NCBI GenBank assembly: GCA_963377175.1
Contig: CAUJNA010003830.1
Coordinates: 141,501 to 205,500 of the forward strand
Source of the DNA: Effrenium voratum
Taxonomy: Eukaryota > Sar > Dinophyceae > Suessiales > Symbiodiniaceae
DNA length: 64,000 nt
Reading direction: 5' to 3'
Position 1 is the stretch's first letter. Each line of letters begins with the position of its first letter. The position numbers and the translations under genes were made by a program. The notes below the pieces were generated by a model. It saw nothing but the letters and a program-made list of their open reading frames with translations. It did not search any database and was not told where the DNA came from. Of the stretch, positions 42,301 through 53,200 are shown piece by piece.

Positions 42301-43998
42301 CGGGTTTTGAGGTTGGTTTGAGGTTGATGGGCGTTCAAAAATGAGGTCTACCATGTATTGAGAAACCCCCATAGGAAGGACACAGATGCTTTGTCAAGGT
42401 TTTGCACACAGCAGCTCCCAGCAGAATTTCACTGTTCGCGTTGCGAGTTTGCGTGAATCACAGATGCCGATTTTTTTTGCGCTGCCTATGAGCTAAGGTT
42501 TGCTGTGCCATGCGTGAGTGCGCAAGCAGTTTTCACCTTGGCACGTTACACGCAAAGCGAGATAGAGGAACTGGAAGGCAATGGGCGTTTTGCTCAGTTG
42601 TGGTCAAAGCGCCGACTGAAAGGTTGAGCGGCAGTGACCAGTGCGAGGCACACTGGTAGGTTGGCAGTCTTCCATCACGACTCGGACCCTGGCCTGGGAG
42701 AGGAAAACTGCGTTGGACGTGAGTTGCTTGCAACCTGAATGACTCATTTCCTGATGCCCCCACAAATATCCGCATCAGCGAGGCCGGTATCATGTTGTCC
42801 CCACCTCCCACACCTACACAGCGGGAGTCTTTTGGTCAACCTGTTTGTTGGGCGGCGAGAGGGAAGGGGGAGGCGTCATGTTTGTCTTCCCGAAAGGGTC
42901 GTCAAAATTTGAGAGCTCCTCCGAATTGGTTTCCCTTTTTCCTGTACGGCTGCTTGCTTGTTTCCAGGGACTCCGCACACCCATCATTGGAAGGGGACTT
43001 TCAAAGCGGGCCCAAATGAAGACAGCCACTATTATTCCATGATCATGAGGAAATGTTGGTTTCTTAGTACATAAGGGGCTCGGGAAGAAACAACAAAATA
43101 CACATCGCCCGCTCTTCTCCTTTTGGCTAAACTGAACTATTGAGCAACTTGAGTCATGTACAAGCTTAGCTATTTTCAATAGATGTGTTCTATTGACAAC
43201 GTTGTAGCCTACTTCAAGGGCGCATGGTGCGAGTCAAGTGCGAATGGAAGGTGCGGGTGCAACTGCCAGTGTGGGAAATGAGTGCAACATGGGTGCGAAC
43301 TGAAGGTGCTGGTGCGTGCTCTTGTCCCAATTTACCATGTCACTACAGAACTTCTGGTGCTCCTTGACTTCCTCATTAAAAGCAAACTTTCTAGGGGTAC
43401 CTTCCCCATGCTTTCCAGGGATCCTTTTTTTCACGCAATCATCAAAACCCCAGGGGAAACAGCTTGATTTTTTGAAAATAATGATGACTCAGACCCCTAG
43501 AAACTTGGATATCCCCAGCTCCTTGGCTCCCATAACCAGCAGCCAGAAATGTCATCAATGAGACACACATTCCAAAAGTTTTTGTCAGGGCCTACGGGTC
43601 CCAAACACCACCAAAGCGATTAATTTAAGCACTGCCCAAGATCGGCTTCCTTTTGACAAGTTCACGCACCTCCTCAAACAGTAACAGAGCTTGCCAGCTT
43701 AGTTTCCCCCCCCCAAAAAAAAAAAAACAAATTGAAGGAAACTCGGCAAATGAGTTGGCGAAGATGCTCAACACCACCAAATGGTCGTGGTCTGGCTGTT
43801 GAGAGCACACACTTTTTGGGGGGGGCAAACCAGAGGTTTCAACTCCATGCCACGTTGTCGGGGTCCGATTCAAAAAAACGTCGGTCGCTTCATTGAATTA
43901 TAGAAAGTCAGAACAGATTTTATGTAAAATGAATCGAGAATACATCTGTTTAATGGGGAACGATAGAAAAATCGTCGGTCAAATGCGCCTCCCCCAAC

Positions 43999-44045
43999 CC
44001 TCGGAGGCCTTGCCCACGTCAAGCTTGAGGCGCACCAAGGATGAC
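43999..44045 (-). CDS. Exon, unknown protein (SSLVRLKLDVGKASE)
   Basis: Between gtgag|G and GAGG|gttggg (GT donor) it reads SSLVRLKLDVGKASE; 13 of 15 third positions are G or C. A stop lies just upstream in frame, so the acceptor is needed. Confidence 0.5.
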
Positions 44046-44584
44046 CTCACCCGCCCGACCCTGGACCGGGGGGTTAGGCCTCCAGACCTTTGTTTTGGGG
44101 CGCAGAATTGGCACTCTTGTGTGGCACCCTAGATCAGTTTCCTCTGAAAGGGGCTGTTTGGTGGGTTTCATGGCAACGTGGGCCAAAGGGGAACAGGGAA
44201 GCAACCCGCTGGGTGTGGGGTGTATGGCTTGGGTTGGTGCTCTAGCTGGGGGAGCCGGGAACCTCATTTGCACTTTGAACACTAAGGTTGCAATCCAACC
44301 AGACCAACCCAAAGCACCAGTTGAGCCTTCCCGAAAATAGAGGGCACCTATCCAACCCAACACTTCAGGGCGAAAATAGAAGGAGCAAACCGCTCGATTG
44401 AAGCTCTTGCAGCGCATTTCAGCCACGTACTCCCAACCCAAACCCTATTCAGGTATGCTTGACCCGTATTTGGCCGCCTTAGTCTCGTGATTCAGAAGAA
44501 AACCAGTTAACCCCTAGTTGGGAGGGTTATAAACCCTTTATGGACAAGGACGTCCTTGCTTTTGGACGGATTCCCTTTTTGACG

Positions 44585-45310
44585 GTGGCATGATCTCTTG
44601 GGCGGGTGTTTTGGGGGGATGTCTGTGAAAAATGCCTTTGAGAGAGTCTTTGGGGAAGTGTTTGCGGCTGTCTTGGTCGATGTGTCCTTGGGGGTGACTT
44701 TTGGGGTGTGGTGTCTTGGGGGGATGTCTTTGTGGTTCTTGAGTGATGTCCTTCAAGGATGTCTTTGGGGATGTCTTCCGAGGGTGTCTTGGGGGATGTC
44801 TTTGGGGATGTCTTTGAGGATGTCTTTGAGGGTGTCTTTGTGGATGTCTTTGCGGTTGTCTTGGGAGATGTCTTGGGTGATGACTTAGGGGATATCTTTT
44901 GGGGATATCTGCAGGGTTGTCTGTTGTCTTGGGTGATGTATTTGGCGATGTCTTTGGGGATTTGTCTGTGGATGCCGTTGGGAATTGTCAACAAGGTTGT
45001 CGTTGGTGGCATCTACGGGGTCTTCGTTTGAGGTCTGTCATTGCGAGGATGTTCGGGGCATGTCTGGGAAGATGTCTTGGGGTGTCTCAGCAAATGTCAG
45101 TTGGGGATTTTGAAGGCCGTTGCCTTGTGTCGTGAAGGCTGGCTTTTGGGGATGTCTTTGAAGATTTGTCTTTGAAACATGTCTTTGAACCTATTTTGTG
45201 GGGATGTCTTCCGCAGTGTTTTAGGAACGTCTTGGGGATGGCTCACTTTGGGACTCTGTTGGGGCGCTTGCGGGGATGTCTTCGGATATGCTTTTGGACC
45301 ATGTCTTTGG
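44585..45310. repeat. GATGTCTTTGGG minisatellite, about 700 bp
   Basis: Degenerate 12-base units GGGGATGTCTTT on the plus strand, densest at 44750-44880. Units average four codons, so long frames appear (DVFGDVF on plus, PKDIPKDI on minus). No splice or codon evidence that they are translated. Confidence 0.85.
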
Positions 45311-45624
45311 GAATGCTTTGTTCGTGAGGCCATGGGGTTGCGCATTTCATCATTCGGGTTCGTGGCCTCTATCAGCTTTTTTTTTTTTTGCGGGGGGGGG
45401 GGGGAGCCTTACCTTGACGCAAATCCAAGTGTGTCTGATTCCCTAGAAATTGTAAGTGGGAACAACAAACAAACGTGACATATGCCATGGCTTGATTGGT
45501 TGGTCTACTTGCAACATTCGGTGAGTGTTTGTTTCTATGGGTGATACCTGTTTCACCTTGGTTTAAAGCCAAACCCAAAGGACACTCATCATTTCGGGGG
45601 TCAAAACTGCTATTTTGAAAACAA

Positions 45625-45700
45625 CTTGGAGTCTCCATCACCCCTTCAAACATGGGGTCACTCATTTTGAGTGCCCAATTTCAAAGGGTGAGACTCCAGA
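45625..45700. repeat. Foldback MITE family 3, copy 2
   Basis: CTTGGAGTCTCC ... GAGACTCCAG ends with inner AACATGGGGTCACTCATTTT. Confidence 0.7.
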
Positions 45701-45810
45701 TACCCTCCCACCAACCACGAACAAGTTCCCTTGAGAAGAATGGTCTTAGGCCGTTCCAGCGGAGGGTCGCTATCCATTCGAGTTGGCTGTTCGAGTTGGC
45801 AGTTCAACGA

Positions 45811-45905
45811 CTAGAGTCTCCCTGACCCTCAAAAAATGGGTCCCTGACCCTTAATTTTGGGGAAATGACCCCATTTGTTGAGGGTCAGAAGGAGACTCCA
45901 GGTAG
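45811..45905. repeat. Foldback MITE family 3, copy 3
   Basis: CTAGAGTCTCCCTGACCCTC on the left, GAGGGTCAGAAGGAGACTCC then AGGTAG on the right: nearly the whole element folds on itself. Only 110 bases from copy 2. Confidence 0.85.
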
Positions 45906-45923
45906 TTACTTTAATGCAGACAC

Positions 45924-46048
45924 ATGGCTATGGGTCAAAACAACGTACCCCCAGTGAACATCCCAATCCCCACTAAAATAGGTTCTAACATGGGTGGTGA
46001 ATTCACCTACCCCAAAATGGGATCCCATTGGTGTTGACCCACGGCCAC
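45924..46048. repeat. MITE family 4, copy
   Basis: ATGGCTATGGGTCAAAACAA ... GGTGTTGACCCACGGCCACA; internal CCCCAGTGAACATCCCAATC and AAAATAGGTTCTAACATGGG as in 13081-13199. Confidence 0.75.
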
Positions 46049-46060
46049 ATCAAGCAACAG

Positions 46061-46168
46061 CGGGAGGCTTTTGGTGAATCCGCCGTATCACGTCGTCTGC
46101 GCAATCACTCGGCCGCGTCTTTGGGCTTCCGGGCGTCGGGGTCAGTGTCTCTCGGCGCCATTCAGTGA
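46061..46168. CDS. Exon-like segment, strand uncertain
   Basis: Plus reading: caacag|CGG to TGA at 46166-46168 gives a terminal exon REAFGESAVSRRLRNHSAAS, then LGFRASGSVSLGAIQ. Minus reading: cgcag|GTC gives VTEWRRETLTPTPGSPKTRP, then SDCADDVIRRIHQK, but without a G-type donor. A MITE family 4 copy ends 12 bases to the left. Confidence 0.4.
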
Positions 46169-46169
46169 C

Positions 46170-47097
46170 CTGCGAGCGGTCCAAATGGGAGTGCCACCCA
46201 CTGAAAACGCATACCATCCTGCTTTGCTTTGGTAGGTTGTGGAATTGCTTTGATGCTTCTAGGCGTAATTGTCCATCCAGAGCCTTTCCGTTGCCTTGGC
46301 GGTTTTTGTGAATCTTTATTGGTCAATCATTCTGAACCCAACCCAGGATCAACCCTGAGTACCCCAAACCAACCCTTAGCCCGCGCCAAATCAACCCTTC
46401 ACATACTTGCTGGTGGTCAGGGAATGACCCAGGGATTGGGAATGAACCGTTTGGGATTCCCTTAAACAAAACCATAGGCGAAGGCTTTGCTTGGGGTCAT
46501 TCCTTTTCTCATTCCCTGCCTATCGAAGCAGCAAGAATCGCAACTCCTCGCAAGCCACTTGGACCCCCCTCAATTCCTCAACAAATGGGTGTTGCTTCTA
46601 TTTACCGAGGTGCCATTTTGGTACACTGCTTTTTGAGCCACAGCCGAATGACCGGAAAATCATCCCATCTTGAGGGAGATCAATGGCCAACAGCTCGAAC
46701 TTCCCTCGGCCAGCAGGAAACTTCCAATCAGCTTCCCCCCAATTGGTGGTTCGGATTGGTGGACGGAAGCCACGAATGTTCGGACCGAAAAATATGTCTG
46801 GTGATGACTTTGTGGGACCTTTGCGGAACATTTGGAAAAAAAACATAAGGTTATTTCAGGTCATTTGCTTTGGGCAACTGAGTCATTCTCTCATCTGCCT
46901 TTCCTTGGTTTTCACTTGGCTTCATCTCACTTCCTGAGTGAATGGGCAAAAACGAGTCCAAACTGCTCATTTAACACTAAAATGGCTTCCCATGTCCGAA
47001 ACGGAACTCAGGAAGTGAATCAGTAGCAAATGACCCAGGGCGCCCTCCAGGGACACACCCATTGAGCCTCTTTTTGGCTCCGCAAAACCTGCGGGTT
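46170..47097. other. 3' flank of the TyrRS gene
   Basis: Holds a MITE family 2 copy (about 46797-46885) and a MITE family 6 copy (46927-47018), the latter ending 80 bases from the TyrRS stop codon. No exon. Confidence 0.5.
46927..47018. repeat. MITE family 6, copy with perfect ends
   Basis: TCACTTCCTGAGT on the left and its exact inverse ACTCAGGAAGTGA on the right, 92 bp. Internal GAGTCCAAACTG and GTCCGAAACGG. Confidence 0.8.
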
Positions 47098-47205
47098 TCA
47101 TTGCAAGCTCGCAATGGGAGTCTCTCCCTGCAAAGCGCGCAAGTCTTTCCCCGCCTTCTCGAGGAGTTGCTTTGCCTCCTCATCCTCCTCAAAGTGCTTC
47201 CTGAC
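47098..47205 (-). CDS. TyrRS last exon with stop
   Basis: Begins ccgag|GTC and reads VRKHFEEDEEAKQLLEKAG, then a short tail to TGA at 47100-47098. The VRxHF...EAKxLLE helix is the standard end of this TyrRS class. It adds about 16 residues (KDLRALQGETPIASLQ) after the conserved helix. Confidence 0.93.
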   Translation of the reverse strand, partial: VRKHFEEDEEAKQLLEKAGKDLRALQGETPIASLQ

Positions 47206-50200
47206 CTCGGCACTTTGACCGACGGCCTATGGCAACTCAATTGGTTTTGACCTGTTCATTTCCATCCTTTTGTAGCTAAGGGAAACTGAGACAATGACAA
47301 CGTAAAACTCTCTCGCTATGCAAATGCTTCGCATACCCCAAAATGGTTGGGAAGCAGATTTCCCGTGTGAAAAAGTTGAACCTGCCCAATATACATGCTT
47401 GTTGATCGGCAGGGAAACCTGTGAAAAGGATACCTTCCGCACTGGTCTGAGGTAACTCGAGGTCATGAGAAAGGAGGTTCCATCTTTGATATGTGAACCA
47501 GTCGCTTAGTCAGAACCAACCAAACCTTTTTTTTCTCACTTAAATGGTCCAAACCCGAAAAGTGACTGAAGTCCGAAACGGAATTCAGGGAATGAGTGTA
47601 CCACGAACAGTAGGTAACCACGATAAACCGTTATGCTACAAGTTGAGGCAAAAACACCTGGCTTCTCACTGCAAATGAACATGGACCGTCTCTCAAAAGG
47701 AGGTGTTTGTTGGGTCCCGTGTTTATTTACAGGGGTGTACATCCCTAAAAGCACTGGGTTTGCATATGCCCAACCAGTTCGACACCGACCCGCTGGCTCG
47801 GTGGGAACCTGTTCCATCCCGTGTGCCCTAAACGTGGCTCAACACCCTAGACTTGAGTGCCCGAAAACCCATAGACTCTTGGTTCCATCAGCAGGGTTGT
47901 GGGCCATGCTATAATATGATGGTTTATACTGGGTATGGGTTAAAAACGCTGTTTATAATGAGCTCATACGAGTTGCACACTGTTTATTATGGTTCTACGG
48001 ATTATAAACACTTTCAGTTATAATGGCTTGTTTTGGTCATACTATAATCCCTTTCAGACTGGGTAGTTGAACCACATACAAACCTGACGATTCCAATGCC
48101 GAGGAATTCCTAGGGTAAATCCACACCACACACATCCAAACCGGTGTCTAGAGAAATGGAAGGACAGGCGGGATTCCCGTAGAAGCAAATCCTCAGTTGC
48201 CCCGTTTTTCGGGACGAAGCCAAAAGTCATCGCCTTGTGGGACCTTTACTAAAATGGAAACCACAACTTGGAAACCAACACACAGCAACCAGATTGTACC
48301 CGAGGCAAACCCAAGCAGGAACTCAAGCAGGAACTGAGTTGCCCTGACGGGCTCCAACAGTGCATTCACCTCGGCTCATGAACCTAGTGTTGTTTCTATT
48401 TCTCACTTCATGAGTAGATTGGGTTGCCAAAAAGTCCTGGACTTCTTGTTTGCCGCTAAAATCGCCTTCGCAAAAAGCTTCTCCAGTCCATATGAACTCA
48501 CCAAGCGAGTTCTTGCTCATATTGAGCTAAGGTGTGTTTCTGTGCTGTGAACAATTGTTGAACATCATGTCGTCCAATGATTTTCTTGAACCAAACACGA
48601 AACGAAGCACGGAAGTGTTCCTTCTGAAACCCAGCACGCAATTCCAAGCCCCATGGTCCTTACAAATTGGTTCCCTTGCCTCAAGGCCGTTGGTCAAACG
48701 GCGACACCCAAACTCGGCGGTTTCCCTAGGGGTACCTTTATCAAAAAACAGAAAACACTGGCCGAAGACGGGGAGGCTTCTTAAAAGCGCGGGGGAGGGA
48801 GCGGGCCTGGTTCCAGCGTTCCGGTGTTTCACCGTTTCTTGGCTGGTTCATGCGCAAACACCGTGTAAGTGGTCGTGGGAAACCTCCCATCTTTTGCGAT
48901 GCCATACTTATGTCCACGTTGTCGCTTTGAAAGAGTTTTGTTTGGTACCACATCAAGTGGCCCTAAAACCGGACTGCCCACCATGCAGGTAAGCGTTTCC
49001 TTTGCAACGATTGAAAGGTCTTGGAGACTCCGGGTACGAGTCGTCCAATCAGAGAAAGAACCTGATCCTGGCCTTGGGACCCTGGCAGGCGGTCTGACTT
49101 CCATTTGACGATCTCTCGGGTGTCTCTGCTGTTTCAGAACCATGTTGACAGGCTAGCATCATTGAAAAAACAGCTTTGTAAAAAACCAAACCTCCCACAA
49201 ATTCCTACTCTCTCTTTTTTTTTGGGGGGGTCGTCAAGGCCAACTAGACGAAAACCACTTTTTCAGACACACCCTTGTGCTGCGAGTCCAGACAGAGCAC
49301 AACCTAACCCCTCGGGACTTCCAGAGCGGGATTGTTCCCGACTAACTCTCAGTTGCCCCCTTCGGGACCCAACAATAAAAGGTGACCACCTTTTTGGGAC
49401 CTCTGAACATTGTCAAAACTTTGGGTCCCTCAGCCGTAGAAGCCCCTCAATTGCAAAGGCCTTCCAAAGCGCACTTACTCAAGCTTTCAATGTCTCTGCG
49501 GCGTGTCGTAAGCCTCCATTTGACACTTGAGAAAAGTATATACTATACCTTGGAAAGTGGTTTGTGGCGGGGTGAACTGTGAGGGGTAGCTAGTGTCCAA
49601 CGGTGTCCAAACCATTCTAGAATAGTGAAGATCCCAAACTGCTTAAGTTTACCGTAGGCTGGGCGTAAAGCATCTAAAAGGTGAAATCTCTTCAGCCAAT
49701 TCAAACACGCGCCCTGACTCGCTCTGAGTGGCCATGGGCAAGAACGTAAGCCAAGTATCCCCTCCCAACAAATCGACACCAAACATTCCAACAAGTTGAC
49801 ACCATCCCAACAGCTCAAGGATTCGTCTAGCCTGGAAATCAATGCATGACCTGTGGGGACTTTTATGAAAACTGGACCAAAATGGGAAACCTGATTTTGA
49901 CCCCATATGCATGCAGCAACCTCTGTTGATTAATATGGGGGCGTGACTGGGTGCATCATTACTTTTGGAGGGGAACCCCCCCCCATTTTAACAGACTGGG
50001 GTTGATTCATATGGGGTCAGCATTAGGTTAAAAGGTCGATTCGCCTTGCAACAAGTGAGTAGAAAGGCGCTTCACATCCCAAAGTCGAGATCTCTTGGCA
50101 GGAACGCAAATCCCGCACTCCGTTTCGGTGGAATTCAGAGGGCACCTGAAATATTTGCCAGTGTTCCGTAAAACGTTGGCCAGGTACACGACGTTTTCTG

Positions 50201-53200
50201 ATGATTGTTCATGCTTTGTACTACTCTGAAATATTTACACAGATACCGAAATACACGTGCTGCTCTCATCTTGGCAGAGCGGATTGGTCAAAACATGACA
50301 AATTAGATTTAATGCCGGAAAGTCAAAAGTTAGCGAGGAAGTGAGTTGTAAAAGCACGCAACTGAACCGGGTGTCCAGGTAGCCAATCTTTGAGACATGC
50401 CTATCCCCTTGTGGCTTCCGTTTACAAACAGCGAACAACACATTGATGTTATTGACCGCACAAATATCAATTCCATCCACCTCACCAAAAAGAAGCCAAA
50501 GCTTAACGTGTCTCCAAACGATTAGTCAAAAGGGAACCAATTATAGGCCCCACTGTTGCAAGAAGGCTTTGCCTACCATGATCTCCCTGAGGAAGATTCG
50601 TATAAGCAACCTCAGCTTTTGCCCAACGAGGAGAAGCAACAACACATGGTTTGGATTCTGATCCGTATTCAGAAAACCTTAAAATGCGGAACCACAATGT
50701 GGGTGTGTCTTCTTTTGAGGACCGCAAAAAAAACGAATGTCGCTTGTCCTTGGGTTCCACTTTAAAACCAAACACATACCCGCGTTTATTAAAAATGAAG
50801 AAGTAACGTTCAACACAGATCCCCGAAACAAACAAAAAACTAATGCGGGGGCCTGCGAATGGGGCAAAGGGGAACCCAAAAAAATCACCCAACCTGCGGG
50901 GTGGTACGTCCCAGATCACATTTGCCCCCTTTTTCGGACCCAAAGATATATCCGGCGATCACCTTTTGGGACCTTTACTAAAAACGGAAACCAAACAGGG
51001 AGAACCAAATCGGGTCGCTTCGCGCTTTGGGGACTTCAGAGAAATTCTTCCTGCTGGTGCCCAGCAAGGAAGGAGTTGGAATGACCCATATAATCCATCA
51101 AACTGGTGGTTTCCTTTACAAAATCCCCAGGTGTTCATTTCCACATTCCCTGACTCGATCCGTGCCGCAGCGCGCCTCAGCGGCCAAGGCTTGCTTCAGC
51201 TCCTCCGCGGAGACTGTGCCCTGGGTGAAGGCCTGCTTCAGCTCCTGCGTCCCAAATGGCCAAATCCCGGCAGCTTGTGGCGCCCTTGGAAGCGATTTTG
51301 GTTTGGGAAGGTTGCATGCTTTAAAGGGAGACCAAACGGAAAACCGCAACCGATTCAGGGCCCGTCTTGAGACAAACCCACTTGGGCTGGATGAACACTG
51401 GGACAGGGCACCTAACAACTGCAGGTATCCTTGAAGGAAACAGCTTGAACCAATTGGCAGTTTCGGGCCTTCGTAGATGCAGTTCTAAAGATTCAGTGCA
51501 AATTGCAACGGTCCAGATCTATGTCCCTTTCCCAGTCAGTTACAACCAGTGACAAGGGAACGTGCAGTGAAGCCTCCCACCAAACAGAAAGGAAATATGA
51601 TGAATTCTGCTGGGAGGTGTCCTTCAATTGAACGTTGCGCACACAAATATGGATCCAAACTAAACCAGGACATGGCAAGGGAGTTTCGCAAAAACGAAAC
51701 CATTTGAAGTATCTAAGCGGCAATCAAACATGCCGCCTCCATTAAAAAAAAAAAGGTCGTCGCTATATGACCTGGTAGATGGATTACCACAACAAAAAAA
51801 TACAGAACCCCTTAAAGGTTGCGCTTCACATGCTGGTCATCGCATTTGTTGTCGCCTGTCAACCACCGTCACATAGTCCATCCTTGAACTGTATTCGCTT
51901 ACTGCATATACCTCTCAAGTTTGCCACGTGCAGTGAAGCGACCCACACCCATAGCTCCTATAGGAAACTATGCATTGGAGTGCATTAGGTATCATTAGGT
52001 CGCCGCGCCCTTTATTTGGTGGACCTCCGAAGCAAGACACTCGCAACATCGGCCCATATTATTTTTCATTTCCTGGTTTGCGGTTAGCTGTGCTTTGGCC
52101 GACTTCCCAGGCAGAACACACATGATTTGAGTTCATTGCCTTAAGGTCTTGGCAAATCAAGCAGGTGTCGCCAGCAGCCCCCGGAAGCCTTCCGGAACCC
52201 TGGTCCGGAGCTGGTACGAATCCCTCCAGGTCCTATCCGGGCCGATCGATCCCAAAGCTTCCAGCTGAACCAAAAACCGTCCTCAAAGCTCTGATACTCG
52301 ATGCCGGCAACCTTAAAGGTGTAGCCAGCGCGGGAGAACAACGTGTACCTGGACAAGCGCGCCAGCCTTGACTTACCAATTCGTGAATTTCTTGTGAAAC
52401 AGCTGAGGCCTCTTGCAGGTGTCCCTGTTTTTGATACGAAGGCTTGCTGGAGGCTCTTGAACCCTTCCAGGGCAAATCAACGGGCACCATAGTAGAAACA
52501 CAAGCAATGAAGGGAGGCCTCAGGGTTGTGAGCCACCCTTTGAACCCCGAAATGGCACGGAACACTTAACCACGATCGAAGGGCAAGCCCCGACCCCGAA
52601 CAGGCCAACCCCGAAAGGGCCTGCACAATCAACGAAATGAAACCCAGACCATCGAGGCTATGAGGCCAACAGCTCTCTTCAAGGAATAAGGCACTGACTG
52701 ATACTCGTCGACAATCAGTAGGCGCAGGGATTCGTCGGGAACGAGTCGAGAAGTTCCCGAGGATTCAGTAGGAATTCGTTGGGAGTTCGTCCGGAATCTA
52801 GGGCTCTGGGCCCAGATTCCTTGCGAATGATGAGGAAGGAGGTGAGAAGCAAGGACAGTTTGCCCGAGTAGTCCGAGGGGGTAGGCTCAAGTTCCACCAC
52901 AGCTTCGCGGGTCATTTGCCAAGTTCCCATTCGGATTTGCTTTTCGTAACTGAATGCTTTCGTGCTTCTGCCTGCTTCCTTTCGTGGGGCAGCGTCACGG
53001 GGAAGGTTGCCGGGAATTACTCAGGAATTCAAGGGAAGTAAACGGGAATTAGTCGGCATTAGTCGGGAATTAAGTGGGCATTTGTCGCGAAGTTAGTACT
53101 GCGACCTCTTGTCGTTGCCCTTGCCTCCACTGCAAAATCACCCTGCAGGGTCGTCGGTCTTGCCGGTGTCGACCAGCTGGGAACACTGGTACGCCAAAGC

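Larger units (their letters stand above)
39955..43998. other. Stretch 40.0-44.0 kb
   Basis: Family 2 and 4 MITEs, a GGGTGCG minisatellite, and GC-rich sequence at about 41735-41805 that on plus could give exon HSEGKGAKTTRAWRSKN before gtgggg. A plus open frame at 41218-41547 has no codon bias. Confidence 0.4.
44046..46060. other. Stretch 44.0-46.1 kb
   Basis: Minisatellite, a poly-T/G run (45377-45404) and three MITE copies; no exon. Confidence 0.55.

Noticed and set aside
44527..45012. 161-residue minus frame rich in SPKTSPK/PKDI
   Set aside because: Produced by the 12-base minisatellite; no splice sites or non-repeat coding part.
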